Shown here: positions 33,621 to 42,691 of the stretch, one piece after another
Numbering within the stretch: the first letter of the stretch is position 1
Layout of the letters: each line of letters opens with the position of its first letter
Assembly: GCA_041752315.1 (NCBI GenBank)
Contig: JBGSHJ010000009.1
Coordinates: 1 to 64,000 of the forward strand
Reading direction: 5' to 3'
Origin: SYFY01 sp041752315
GTDB taxonomy: Bacteria; Pseudomonadota; Gammaproteobacteria; Pseudomonadales; Azotimanducaceae
DNA: 64,000 nucleotides
Translations under genes and position numbers: made by a program
Notes under the pieces: generated by a model
Database searches by the model: none
Told to the model about the DNA's origin: nothing
Seen by the model: the letters and a program-made list of their open reading frames with translations, nothing else

Positions 33621-35336
33621 ATGAACAAGTTGATGATTGACCAGAACGCTCGATTTGACGCGATTGTCGCAGGCGCCGGTTTTGCCGGTCTGTACACACT
33701 CCATCGTTTCCGCCAGATGGGGATGTCGGTGCGCATCTACGAAATGGGAGATGACGTAGGCGGGACCTGGTACTGGAATCGATACCCGGGTGCCCGCTGT
33801 GATGCCGAAAGCCTCGCCTATTCCTTTTCCTTCAGTCCGGAACTCGAGCAGGAGTGGGAGTGGTCCGAGCGATATGCGACACAACCGGAGATCCTGAAGT
33901 ACGCGATCCATGTTTCCGAGCGCTTCGATCTGCGTCGTGACATCCGTTTCAATCGCAAGGTCGACACGGCAACGTTCGATGAGAACTCCGGACAGTGGCA
34001 CGTGACCACCGCCGCTGGCGACAGTGCACGCGCACCGATGCTCATCATGGCCACCGGTTGCCTGTCAAAACCCATGGTGCCGAACATCGAAGGCATCGAC
34101 TCGTTTGGTGGCAAGCGATACCAGGCCAGCATGTGGCCTCATGAACCAGTCACTTTCAAGGGCGAACGTGTTGGCATCATTGGTACCGGTTCTTCCGCCA
34201 TCCAGGCGATTCCTGTGATTGCCAGTACAGCGCAGCACCTCACGGTGTTTCAACGAACGCCCAACTTCAGTGTGCCTGCAGTCAACGGGGTGCTGGACCC
34301 GGAGTTTGTCTCGGCGTTCAAGCAGCACTATCGCGAACACCGCGATTTTCACAAACGTGGCCTGTCTTCCGGTTTTGGCGATCTGGAGATTGTCCCAAGG
34401 GAACGCACACCACCGGCCCTGACCGCAGCCGGACTCTCCGACGAACAGCTCGACGCCATCTGTGAGTCCTACTGGCAGACAGGTGGCGCGCGTTTCATGG
34501 GTGCGGTGGCGGACTCCATCATGAACGAGGCCACCAATGTGCGGATGGCACAGTTCATCCACCGCAAGATTCGACAGATCGTCAAGGACCCGGTCACGGC
34601 AGAGGCGTTGTGCCCCACCTCGCACCCGGTGGGGACCAAGCGGATCTGCGTGGACATCGGTTACTACGAAACCTACAACCAGCCGAATGTACGACTGGTC
34701 GATATCAACAGGAAGCCGATCCTGCGGGTCACCCCGACCGGTGTGCAGTTGGCCGACGAACTGGTCACACTCGACACTCTGGTGCTCGCGACCGGGTTCG
34801 ATGCCATGACCGGGGCGCTGAAGGACATCGATATCCGTGGTCGGGATGGCCAGCGGCTGGATGACAAGTGGGAACACGGCCCACGCACCTATCTCGGATT
34901 GCTGGCCGCAGGCTTTCCGAATCTCTTCATGATTACCGGACCGGGCAGCCCGTCCGTGCTCTCCAACATGCTGGTCTCCATCGAGCAGCATGTCGATTTC
35001 ATCTGTGATTGCCTGGGTTACATGCGCAAGCATGGATATACCCGGTTTGACACCACTCCGGAAAGGGAAGAAGAGTGGGGGAAACACGTCAACGACGTGG
35101 CCAATGCCACGCTGTTTCCCAAGGCCGGTTCCTGGTACATGGGTGCGAACATCCCCGGCAAGCCGCGCATGTTCATGCCGTATGCCGGCGGAGTGGGTGT
35201 CTATCGTGAAATCGTGAAATCTGTGACGGTGTGGCAGGTGACGGGTATCGGGGATTCGTCTTTTCCTGATTTCGCCTGGACAGGTTATCCGAACAAACGC
35301 CAATCGCGCCATTCGCCAGATATTACTGACGGGTGA
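33621..35336 (+). CDS. Flavin-binding monooxygenase, BVMO-like
   Basis: About 571 residues from the ATG at 33621. AIVAGAGFAGLYTLHRFRQMG is the FAD motif, DVGGTWYWNRYPGARCDAES is typical of Baeyer-Villiger monooxygenases, and IGTGSSAIQAIPVIA binds NADPH. The BVMO fingerprint FxGxxxHxxxW reads FGGKRYQASMW, with Gln replacing His. It would oxidise ketones, sulfides or amines in the cytosol, although the altered fingerprint may change activity. It is divergent from the esterase remnant, and the pairing of an ester-forming monooxygenase with an esterase is a common catabolic theme. Confidence 0.9.
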   Translation: MNKLMIDQNARFDAIVAGAGFAGLYTLHRFRQMGMSVRIYEMGDDVGGTWYWNRYPGARCDAESLAYSFSFSPELEQEWEWSERYATQPEILKYAIHVSERFDLRRDIRFNRKVDTATFDENSGQWHVTTAAGDSARAPMLIMATGCLSKPMVPNIEGIDSFGGKRYQASMWPHEPVTFKGERVGIIGTGSSAIQAIPVIASTAQHLTVFQRTPNFSVPAVNGVLDPEFVSAFKQHYREHRDFHKRGLSSGFGDLEIVPRERTPPALTAAGLSDEQLDAICESYWQTGGARFMGAVADSIMNEATNVRMAQFIHRKIRQIVKDPVTAEALCPTSHPVGTKRICVDIGYYETYNQPNVRLVDINRKPILRVTPTGVQLADELVTLDTLVLATGFDAMTGALKDIDIRGRDGQRLDDKWEHGPRTYLGLLAAGFPNLFMITGPGSPSVLSNMLVSIEQHVDFICDCLGYMRKHGYTRFDTTPEREEEWGKHVNDVANATLFPKAGSWYMGANIPGKPRMFMPYAGGVGVYREIVKSVTVWQVTGIGDSSFPDFAWTGYPNKRQSRHSPDITDG

Positions 35337-36387
35337 CTTCTGGCAGTGCCAGACGACCCCACTGGAGCATGCCTCCGGGTACGTTGGCCACCTTGTCGAA
35401 ACCGGCTTTCTGCAGGATCTGAACAGCCATTGCCGAACGTTTGCCGCTCTGGCAGATGGCGACTACCGGCCTGTTTCGTGAAATTTCGATGAGGCGATCA
35501 CGCAGTTCATCCAGGGGTATCAACTGCGCGCTGGATACATGCCCGAGTTCACCGTTGAATTCCGCAGCGCTTCGCACATCCAGCAACGTCACCTCCTTGA
35601 GATGACGTGCCACCCAGTCCGGTCTCACTTCCGGTATGCCGGCAAACGTGGTGATGATGGGCGCCCACAACGGATCCGGTTCGATGGCGTCCGAAGCCGG
35701 TTTGCCACAGTGCAGATTGGCCGGCACGGCGATGTCGAGCAGGCGTGGGTGGGGGAGCCCCAGATTTTCCATGTACCCGGTAAAATCCTCTTCTCTTGCG
35801 TCCCCGCCGATCCGCGGATTGAAGCGCTTTTCTTCGCCGATGGTGGAAACCATCCGTCCGTTGTAGTCATGGCCGGGATACACCAGGCAGGCGTCCGGGA
35901 GCGAGAAGATATGCTCGCGGATGCTGTGCCACATGACATGCACGTCACCACCCTGGAAGTCGGTTCGACCAGCGGCCCGGATCATGAGGCAGTCGCCGGT
36001 GAACGCCATGGACTGGTCCTGCGTGACAAATGTCGTGCAGCCGATGGTGTGGCCGGGTGTTGCGCGCGCAGTCACCGAACAATTGCCAAAGCCCAGTACG
36101 GTTCCGTCAACGATCGGGATGTCGACCTCGTCGATCCCGTAGCGCTGGGACAGTGCGATCTGTGCGTTGAATTGCTGCTTGAACCGCCACGCGGCGGTCA
36201 CATGGTCTGCGTGCACATGAGTATCGAGGGTATAACGCAGTTGCAGACCGAGTTCGCGAAGCAGCGCGACGTCGCGAGCGAACTGTTCGTAGACCGGATC
36301 GATGATGATCGCCTCGCGCATGTCCGGACAGCCCAGAAGGTAGGTATACGTCGAGGACGTCGCGTCGTACAGTTGTCGGAAGATCAT
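35323..36387 (-). CDS. MBL-fold persulfide dioxygenase fused to rhodanese domain
   Basis: 354 residues from the ATG at 36387; the frame continuing upstream to 36888 is rejected. The N-terminal metallo-beta-lactamase domain shows THVHADHVT (HxHxDH), GHTIGCT, TGDCLMIRAAGRTDF and YPGHDYNGR, the ETHE1 group that oxidises glutathione persulfide to sulfite. The C-terminal domain, from about residue 255, is a rhodanese with the active-site Cys in AICQSGKRSA. Together they handle sulfane sulfur in the cytosol. The stop overlaps the convergent BVMO-like gene by 14 bp. Confidence 0.93.
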   Translation of the reverse strand: MIFRQLYDATSSTYTYLLGCPDMREAIIIDPVYEQFARDVALLRELGLQLRYTLDTHVHADHVTAAWRFKQQFNAQIALSQRYGIDEVDIPIVDGTVLGFGNCSVTARATPGHTIGCTTFVTQDQSMAFTGDCLMIRAAGRTDFQGGDVHVMWHSIREHIFSLPDACLVYPGHDYNGRMVSTIGEEKRFNPRIGGDAREEDFTGYMENLGLPHPRLLDIAVPANLHCGKPASDAIEPDPLWAPIITTFAGIPEVRPDWVARHLKEVTLLDVRSAAEFNGELGHVSSAQLIPLDELRDRLIEISRNRPVVAICQSGKRSAMAVQILQKAGFDKVANVPGGMLQWGRLALPEVTRQ

Positions 36388-36474
36388 GCGACTGGTCCTT
36401 GATTGGGCGATCATCAGTATATTACCCGGCTCGGACCATCCAGGATATTTCCGGGCTGGAAGATGGGATGGATC

Positions 36475-37416
36475 ATGACAAACGAGATCGAAGAGGTTCA
36501 GACAGCCACGATACGTACCCGGATGGTCGACGCCAACGGCCTGCGTTTTGAAGTGGATGAATGTGGCGGTGGCGACCGCCTGGCGTTGTGCCTGCATGGA
36601 TTCCCCGAGCACAGTTTTTCCTGGCGATACCAATTGCCGATGCTCGCGGAGCTCGGCTATCGCGCGTGGGCGCCCAATCTGCGTGGTTATGGAAAATCGT
36701 CCCGGCCAGGTGGCATGGACGGTTACCGCATCGAAAGTCTGCTCGATGACGTGGCAGGTTTGATCGATGCGTCGGGATGCCGCGAGACCATTCTGCTGGC
36801 CCACGACTGGGGCGCTGTCATCGCCTGGTATTTTGCCATGCGTCAGTTGCGACCGCTGCAGAAGCTGGTCATCTGCAATGTACCGCACCCCGGTCCGGGC
36901 AGCCGGCGGGGGATCACCTGGGCCCAGCTGAAAAAATCGTGGTACATCCTGTTTTTCCAGTTGCCGTGGTTGCCAGAGAAGTTGCTGGGTCGCGAAGACG
37001 CCAGGGCGATGGGCGACATCATGCGTGATTCAGCGGTGGACAAGAGCCGCTTCACGCCTGAAGTCGGGGAAATCTATCGACGCAATGCCGCGCAGCCAGG
37101 TGCCCTCACCGCAATGATCAACTATTACCGCGCGCTGGTGCTGGGTGGTGGCATGCGACGCCAGCACAAGCTCGGGTATCCCCTCATCGAAGTGCCGACA
37201 CTGATGGTCTGGGGCGAGGATGACATGGCGCTGACCAAGGAAACGACCTACGGTACCGAGGACTTTGTAAAACCACTCACCATCCGCTACCTGCCACACG
37301 TTTCTCACTGGGTGCAGCAGGAACAGCCGGAGATCGTCAATACGATGATCCGTGCATTCCTTTGTGACGAGCCGGTTCCGCAACTGGTCTGGGAACCGAA
37401 GCTTTTGGTCACTTGA
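36475..37416 (+). CDS. Alpha/beta hydrolase, epoxide hydrolase-like
   Basis: About 313 residues; ATG at 36475 is chosen, with 36463 an alternative. HGFPEHSFSWRYQL (oxyanion-hole motif of epoxide hydrolases), LLAHDWGAVIAW with a nucleophilic Asp, the charge-relay acid in WGEDDMAL and the His in HVSHWVQQE give a complete catalytic set. Such enzymes hydrolyse epoxides or, with similar Asp chemistry, haloalkanes. It is divergent from the persulfide dioxygenase gene (about 87 bp between starts) and overlaps the amidohydrolase stop by 8 bp. Confidence 0.9.
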   Translation: MTNEIEEVQTATIRTRMVDANGLRFEVDECGGGDRLALCLHGFPEHSFSWRYQLPMLAELGYRAWAPNLRGYGKSSRPGGMDGYRIESLLDDVAGLIDASGCRETILLAHDWGAVIAWYFAMRQLRPLQKLVICNVPHPGPGSRRGITWAQLKKSWYILFFQLPWLPEKLLGREDARAMGDIMRDSAVDKSRFTPEVGEIYRRNAAQPGALTAMINYYRALVLGGGMRRQHKLGYPLIEVPTLMVWGEDDMALTKETTYGTEDFVKPLTIRYLPHVSHWVQQEQPEIVNTMIRAFLCDEPVPQLVWEPKLLVT

Positions 37417-38620
37417 CAGCGCTATACCGCTCCGGAATCGGCAGCTTGAAAATCCGCGCAGTATTCAGGCCGAGAATCCTGGCACGTTCTGCGTCGGTCA
37501 GGTTGCCCATGGTTCGCTCGATCGCCGCAGCGGAATGTGGCCAGGTTCCCTCGTGATGCGGAAAGTCATTGGCCCACAGGAAGTTGTCCACCAGCCCCTG
37601 TTCCCGAGCGACGGCAAGCCCGGGCGGATCTTCCTGGAAGCTGGCGAAACCGTTCTGACGGAAATACTCACTGGGTAACTGCGCAAGCTTCGGCCGCACC
37701 CACATGTGGTGCTTTTTGTAGGCTTCGTCCATGGCGGTCAGCGCCCACGCGACCCAGCCTATGCCAGCCTCGACAGAGCCGAAGACCAGACGCGGAAAGC
37801 GATCCAGCACACCGGAAGCACAGAGGTTGGCGATGGGCTCCATGGTCGGTGCCAGCGAGTGCACGGCGTAGTTGATGATTGCGCCGCCGTTGCCACGCGA
37901 GGTGCGCGGGTCACGTCCGGTGGACACATGGAAAGTGATTGGCAGATCGACGTCCTGAATGCATGCCCACAGCGGATCAAATTCCGGGAGGTTGTAATTG
38001 GGCGCTTCGTGATCAGGCGGACCCCACACCGGCTTGCAGGGCAACGAGAGCCCCCTGAATCCGAGCTTTGCGCATCGCTCCACCTCGGCGAGGGTACCTT
38101 GAAGGTCGCCCGGCGCAACACAGGCCATGGGGGCCAGTCGATCATTGAATGCGCCAAAGGTCTCCCACGCCCATTCGTTGTAGGCGCGGCACATCGCCTG
38201 GCTGAAAACGGCGTCCGGCGTGGCCCAGATCGTCAGTCCCTTGTTGGGAAACAGGATTTCAGCGTCGACCCCGTCCATGGCCAGATCCCGCAGCCGCTCT
38301 TCAGGGGTTTTCCCTGACTTGTTACGCAGCAGATCTTCGCCTGCAAAGGGAATGTTGCGAATGCGAAGTGGTCTGAACCCTTCCGTTTTCTGCATCGGGT
38401 TGCCGCTGGCATCCATCACGACACCGGGCAGCCGGTGGTGGTACTTCGGGTCCATGCGCTCAACCCACAGGCTGGAGGGCTCCTGGACATGGCCATCAGC
38501 GGAGGCAATGAAGTACTTGTTCGGGTCCGCGGCACGCGCCGTACGGGTCCAGCCGACAGCGCCTGGAGTGCTGGTGCGCCATGCGTTGGCGGTATCCACA
38601 GTCACGTTGGTTTCGGCCAT
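37409..38620 (-). CDS. Amidohydrolase-2 family metal-dependent hydrolase/decarboxylase
   Basis: 403 residues. FIASADGHVQEPSSLW carries the first metal-ligand motif in the form DxH rather than HxH. LPITFHVSTG gives the barrel His, and FLWANDFPHHEGTWPHS the C-terminal Asp and His. This is the ACMSD-like branch of the TIM-barrel amidohydrolases, which decarboxylate or hydrate aromatic and other acids. GGAG lies upstream of the ATG. It is divergent from the SDR gene with about 108 bp between them. Substrate unknown. Confidence 0.9.
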   Translation of the reverse strand: MAETNVTVDTANAWRTSTPGAVGWTRTARAADPNKYFIASADGHVQEPSSLWVERMDPKYHHRLPGVVMDASGNPMQKTEGFRPLRIRNIPFAGEDLLRNKSGKTPEERLRDLAMDGVDAEILFPNKGLTIWATPDAVFSQAMCRAYNEWAWETFGAFNDRLAPMACVAPGDLQGTLAEVERCAKLGFRGLSLPCKPVWGPPDHEAPNYNLPEFDPLWACIQDVDLPITFHVSTGRDPRTSRGNGGAIINYAVHSLAPTMEPIANLCASGVLDRFPRLVFGSVEAGIGWVAWALTAMDEAYKKHHMWVRPKLAQLPSEYFRQNGFASFQEDPPGLAVAREQGLVDNFLWANDFPHHEGTWPHSAAAIERTMGNLTDAERARILGLNTARIFKLPIPERYSAVK

Positions 38621-38728
38621 GATCCCGTTTCTCCACAGACGTTGTGTCTACCATAGTCCAGACGTCGAACAAATTCGACACCAGAACCAGGACGGTTAGA
38701 CTCGGGACTTTTCAACGAGAGACATGTC

Positions 38729-39508
38729 ATGGGCAAACTGGATGGCAGGGTGGCGGCAATTACCGGAGGCACCGCAGGCATAGGACTGGGTATTGCACGT
38801 GCGTTCCTGGATGAAGGCGCCAGTGTCACGCTGATGGCCCGGAACGCGGCAAAGGGTGCGGCCGCCGTTGCATCCCTTGGCGTTGGCTCACGAGCCAGGT
38901 TCATAGCCGGTGATGCGCAACTGCAGGCCGATGTGGAAGGATTTGTCGACGCGTCGATCGCGGCCTTTGGACGCGTTGATATCCTTGTCAACAATGCAGG
39001 GGGCGCGACCGACCTGCAGCCGATCATGCAGCTGAGTGACGAAGCGTTTGACAGCACGATGAAGTGGAACCTCTATTCCACCTTCTGGTCCACACGACGA
39101 GCACTGCAAGGCATGTCCGAGCGCAAGTGGGGGCGGGTGATCAATATTTCCTCGGTGGAAGGCAAGATCGGCAAGATTGCGTTCAGTGCCTATACCGCGG
39201 CCAAACACGCGGTCAACGGGCTGACCAAGTCGGTGGCGCGTGAGGTTGGTCCGCTCGGGGTGACGGTCAATGCCATCTGTCCGGGGCTGGTCATCACGGA
39301 TATCGTCAAGGATAACGGGCCGGCAACCGCTGCTGCGATGGGGATGACCTTCGAAGAGATGGTGGCCATGTTTGCCCGTGAAGCGGCCATCCAGAGGCCC
39401 AATACCGTGGAAGAGATTGCCGCGATGGCGGTGCTGCTGGCATCGGATGCCGGCGGTGGCATCACGGGCGCAACGCTGAGCGTGGATGGCGGGACGGCCC
39501 AGTACTGA
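38729..39508 (+). CDS. Short-chain dehydrogenase/reductase
   Basis: 259 residues. ITGGTAGIGLGIARAFLDEG is the TGxxxGxG cofactor motif, VNNAGG follows, and YTAAKHAVNG holds the catalytic YxxxK with Ser in NISSVEG. The C-terminal GGGITGATLSVDGG is typical of classical SDRs of the FabG/3-oxoacyl type. It reduces or oxidises a carbonyl or alcohol with NAD(P). Specific substrate unknown, but its place beside the amidohydrolase and hydrolase genes fits catabolism. Confidence 0.92.
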   Translation: MGKLDGRVAAITGGTAGIGLGIARAFLDEGASVTLMARNAAKGAAAVASLGVGSRARFIAGDAQLQADVEGFVDASIAAFGRVDILVNNAGGATDLQPIMQLSDEAFDSTMKWNLYSTFWSTRRALQGMSERKWGRVINISSVEGKIGKIAFSAYTAAKHAVNGLTKSVAREVGPLGVTVNAICPGLVITDIVKDNGPATAAAMGMTFEEMVAMFAREAAIQRPNTVEEIAAMAVLLASDAGGGITGATLSVDGGTAQY

Positions 39509-39514
39509 GGCGCG

Positions 39515-39547
39515 GCTCCCCCTCCTGCGAAGCAGGTCAAAGGGAGC
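39515..39547. terminator. Nested hairpin between convergent SDR and RND genes
   Basis: GCTCCC (39515-39520) pairs with GGGAGC (39542-39547), enclosing CCTGC (39524-39528) pairing with GCAGG (39532-39536). It lies between two convergent stops and could work from both sides, but no T tract follows. Confidence 0.45.
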
Positions 39548-39591
39548 GAAGCCGGCTGAAGAAAGAGCAGCAGCGAAAGCCTGGTTTTCGG

Positions 39592-42500
39592 TCAGGCCGG
39601 TTCGGCAACCGGCGTAAGCTTCTCGTCAGGCAGACGCCGGGCCTGGTGTCTGGATGCCAGCACCATGTAGACGCTTGGCAGGATGAAGAGTGTGAACAGC
39701 GTACCGATCAGCATCCCGGCCACCAGGATGATGCCGATGCTGTTGCGCGCTTCGGCACCGGCACCGCTCACGAGGACCAGCGGGAAATGACCCATGACCG
39801 TCGCACCCGTGGTCATGAGCACGGGCCGCAGACGTGTGCTGGCCGCTCCCTTGATCGCCGCCAGCTTCTCCTGACCCTGTTCCTGTAGCTGACGAGCGAA
39901 TTCAACGATGAGAATCGCATTCTTGGCGATCAGGCCCACCAGCGTGATGAATCCCACCTGCGAATAGATATTGATGGTGGTCCAGCCGATGAAGGTGAAG
40001 AGCAGTGCGCCTGAGATGGCCAATGGCGCGGAACCGATCAGGACCACCAGTGGGTCGCGGAAACTGTTGAACTGTATGGCGAGTGCAAAAAAGACCAGGG
40101 CGAGCGAGAGCCCGAGCACGCCGAGCAGGGTGTTGCCTTCCTGCCGCTGTTGTCGCGATTCACCGGCGTAGTCGATGCTGTACCCGGCTGGCAGCTGTTC
40201 CCGGGCGGCATTTTCCAGGGTGGTCAATGCCTGTGCCTTGGTGGTCCCTGGCATGACACCGCCATAGATGCGAAAGGCGTTGTTCTGCTGGAATTTGCCG
40301 AGCACGCGTGGTCCCACTTCGGATTTCAGCTCGGCGAGCGCACTCAGCGGAATCAGTTCACCTGCAGGGGTTCGCAGCTGCAGCTGGAGCAGTTGTGCAG
40401 GATTCAGACGGTCCTGATCCTTGACCATGGGAATGACACGGTACGCCTTGCCGTTCAGGTCGAAGCGGTTGATGAAGTTGCCAGACAGGAACACGCTCAG
40501 CTGACGACTCACTTCCGCGAGATCCATCCCCAGGTCCGCAATGCGCTCGCGATCCAGTTCGAATCGAGCCTGCGGGAGATCGATTCGCAGATCGGTGTCG
40601 GTGAACATGAACGTGCCGGTCTGCATGACGGTCTCCATCAGCTTGTTGGCCTGTGGGAGCATCATCTCCACCGGGTCCGCTGACATCACGACGAGTTCGA
40701 CACCAAACCGGCCGGCAGTGGGTAGTGCCGAGGGCAGGATGGGTCGCGCGGTGAGACCATGGATCTGCGACAGATTCTGGAAAGCCCTGGGCATCATCTC
40801 GTGCACACTTTGTTCCCGATCGACATAGTCGACAAACTGCATGCCCGAAAAACCCCCGGAGCCAAAAAGTACCTGCCACATCAGGGTGGAGCCAGGCAGT
40901 TCTTCCATCGCGGCGACCACGTCGTGCATGTAGCGCTCGGTATATTCGAGGGAGGCCTCTGGTGGTCCACTGACAGCGACCTGGATTCCGCTCTGGTCTT
41001 CGAGTAGGGCCAGTTCCGCGGCGGACATGAGAAAAAACGGAATGGCCAGCAACGAAATGAAGAGTGCGACAAACAAAACCTTCGCGTTGTTGGCGAGCAG
41101 ATGGTCAAGCAGACGCCGGTAACGTCGCTGCATGGCTGCAAAACCGCCGTTCACCTTCCGCGCGAACTGCGTTTCGTCGGCGACCACCCACGCACTCATG
41201 ATCGGTGACAGCGTCAATGCCAGCAGACCGGAAAGCAGAACGGCGATCGCCAGCGTGAAGGCAAATTCCTTGAAGAGCACCCCGGTCAGGCCGGACAGGA
41301 AGCCGATCGGGGCATAGACGGCCGACAGTGTCAGCGTCATCGCGATGATCGGCGCAAACAGCAGGCGCGAACTGGCCAGTGCCGCATCCATGCGCGACAT
41401 GCCCTCGCGCATGTAGCGGGCAACGTTTTCGACGACGACGATGGCGTCGTCCACTACCAGCCCCACCGCCAGAACGATGGCCAGTACCGTCAGCAGATTC
41501 AGCGAAAACCCCATCAGCGACATGGCTGCGACCGCGCCGAGCAGGGAGATGGGTATGGTGATCAACGGTACGAGCGCAGTTCTCCACGAACCCATGAACA
41601 CGATCACCACAAGGCCGACCAGCAGCACGGTTTCTGCCAGCGTGATGAAGATCTCGCGCAAGGCATCACGCATGTACAGCGTCACGTCGAAGCCGATGCT
41701 GATGTGCAGTCCGTCAGGCAGCGTCCTGTTGATCTCCTCGAGCATCACGTACATCGCATCCGCGATGTCGATCTCGTTGGCGCCTGGCAACGGCCAGATG
41801 GCAATGAACACGGCCGGTTGCTGGGATATCCTTGCAATACCCGTGGACTCCACACCATCGAGTTCCACCGTCGCTACATCGGCAATACGGATCATCGCGT
41901 CTTCATTCCGGCGGATGACGATGCGGGAGAACTCCTCGGCATCGTGCAGCGTCGAATCCACCAGCAGATTCACCCGTCGATCACTGTTTTCGCTGGACCC
42001 GACCGTGCCTATCACGTTGTTGCGACCGAGGGCTCGTTCGATATCCTGCGTACTGACGTTGTAAGCGGCCATGCGGTCCGGATCCAGCCAGACACGCATG
42101 GCGGGCTCACGACCACCTTCGAGCGTGACTTCCTGGACTCCGGGAATTGCCGCCAGCAGCGGATTCACGCGCCGCGTGAGGTAGTCGGTGACGGTTGCGC
42201 GATCCAGATCCTCACTCAGTGGAACATCCAGGTACCAACCCGCCTGCGGACGATCGGCGCGTCGTACCCGCACCGAAGGGTCTTCGGCGCCCGCGGGCAG
42301 CTCAAAACGAATCTGGCCAAGCCGGGTCGTCAGTTCTGCCAGCGCATCCGTACTGCGCTCGTTCAGCTTCAGCCAGACCGTGACGATGCTCATGCCTGCA
42401 GTGGTGGTGGAATCAACGTAGTCGATGCCGGGAATGGACGAAGCCGCCCGTTCGATCGGCTCGGTGACAAAGCCAAGGACGGTCTTTGCATCAGCACCGA

Positions 42501-42690
42501 TGTAAGGCGTCGAGATGACCAGAGAAGAACTCTCGATCTGCGGGTACTGCAGCACTGGCATGTCCACGGCTGTGCGCAATCCAACCAGAACCAGCGCCAA
42601 CGACAGTACAATGGCGATCACCGGACGCTGAACAAAGATGTCGGTGAAGCGTGGTGTCGTGGCAGCGCGGGTCAGTTCAGGCAGCGGCAT
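39592..42690 (-). CDS. RND efflux transporter, inner-membrane pump (AcrB/MexB family)
   Basis: 1032 residues, the usual size. FTDIFVQRPVIAIVLSLALVLVGL is TM1. GLVVDDAIVVVENVARYM in TM4 carries the proton-relay Asp pair, and the repeated halves with two large periplasmic domains are visible. It exports drugs, dyes or lipids by proton antiport across the envelope together with the adaptor encoded just upstream (1-bp gap). No outer-membrane channel gene lies beside it, so a TolC-like protein encoded elsewhere must complete the complex. Confidence 0.95.
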   Translation of the reverse strand: MPLPELTRAATTPRFTDIFVQRPVIAIVLSLALVLVGLRTAVDMPVLQYPQIESSSLVISTPYIGADAKTVLGFVTEPIERAASSIPGIDYVDSTTTAGMSIVTVWLKLNERSTDALAELTTRLGQIRFELPAGAEDPSVRVRRADRPQAGWYLDVPLSEDLDRATVTDYLTRRVNPLLAAIPGVQEVTLEGGREPAMRVWLDPDRMAAYNVSTQDIERALGRNNVIGTVGSSENSDRRVNLLVDSTLHDAEEFSRIVIRRNEDAMIRIADVATVELDGVESTGIARISQQPAVFIAIWPLPGANEIDIADAMYVMLEEINRTLPDGLHISIGFDVTLYMRDALREIFITLAETVLLVGLVVIVFMGSWRTALVPLITIPISLLGAVAAMSLMGFSLNLLTVLAIVLAVGLVVDDAIVVVENVARYMREGMSRMDAALASSRLLFAPIIAMTLTLSAVYAPIGFLSGLTGVLFKEFAFTLAIAVLLSGLLALTLSPIMSAWVVADETQFARKVNGGFAAMQRRYRRLLDHLLANNAKVLFVALFISLLAIPFFLMSAAELALLEDQSGIQVAVSGPPEASLEYTERYMHDVVAAMEELPGSTLMWQVLFGSGGFSGMQFVDYVDREQSVHEMMPRAFQNLSQIHGLTARPILPSALPTAGRFGVELVVMSADPVEMMLPQANKLMETVMQTGTFMFTDTDLRIDLPQARFELDRERIADLGMDLAEVSRQLSVFLSGNFINRFDLNGKAYRVIPMVKDQDRLNPAQLLQLQLRTPAGELIPLSALAELKSEVGPRVLGKFQQNNAFRIYGGVMPGTTKAQALTTLENAAREQLPAGYSIDYAGESRQQRQEGNTLLGVLGLSLALVFFALAIQFNSFRDPLVVLIGSAPLAISGALLFTFIGWTTINIYSQVGFITLVGLIAKNAILIVEFARQLQEQGQEKLAAIKGAASTRLRPVLMTTGATVMGHFPLVLVSGAGAEARNSIGIILVAGMLIGTLFTLFILPSVYMVLASRHQARRLPDEKLTPVAEPA

Positions 42691-42691
42691 C

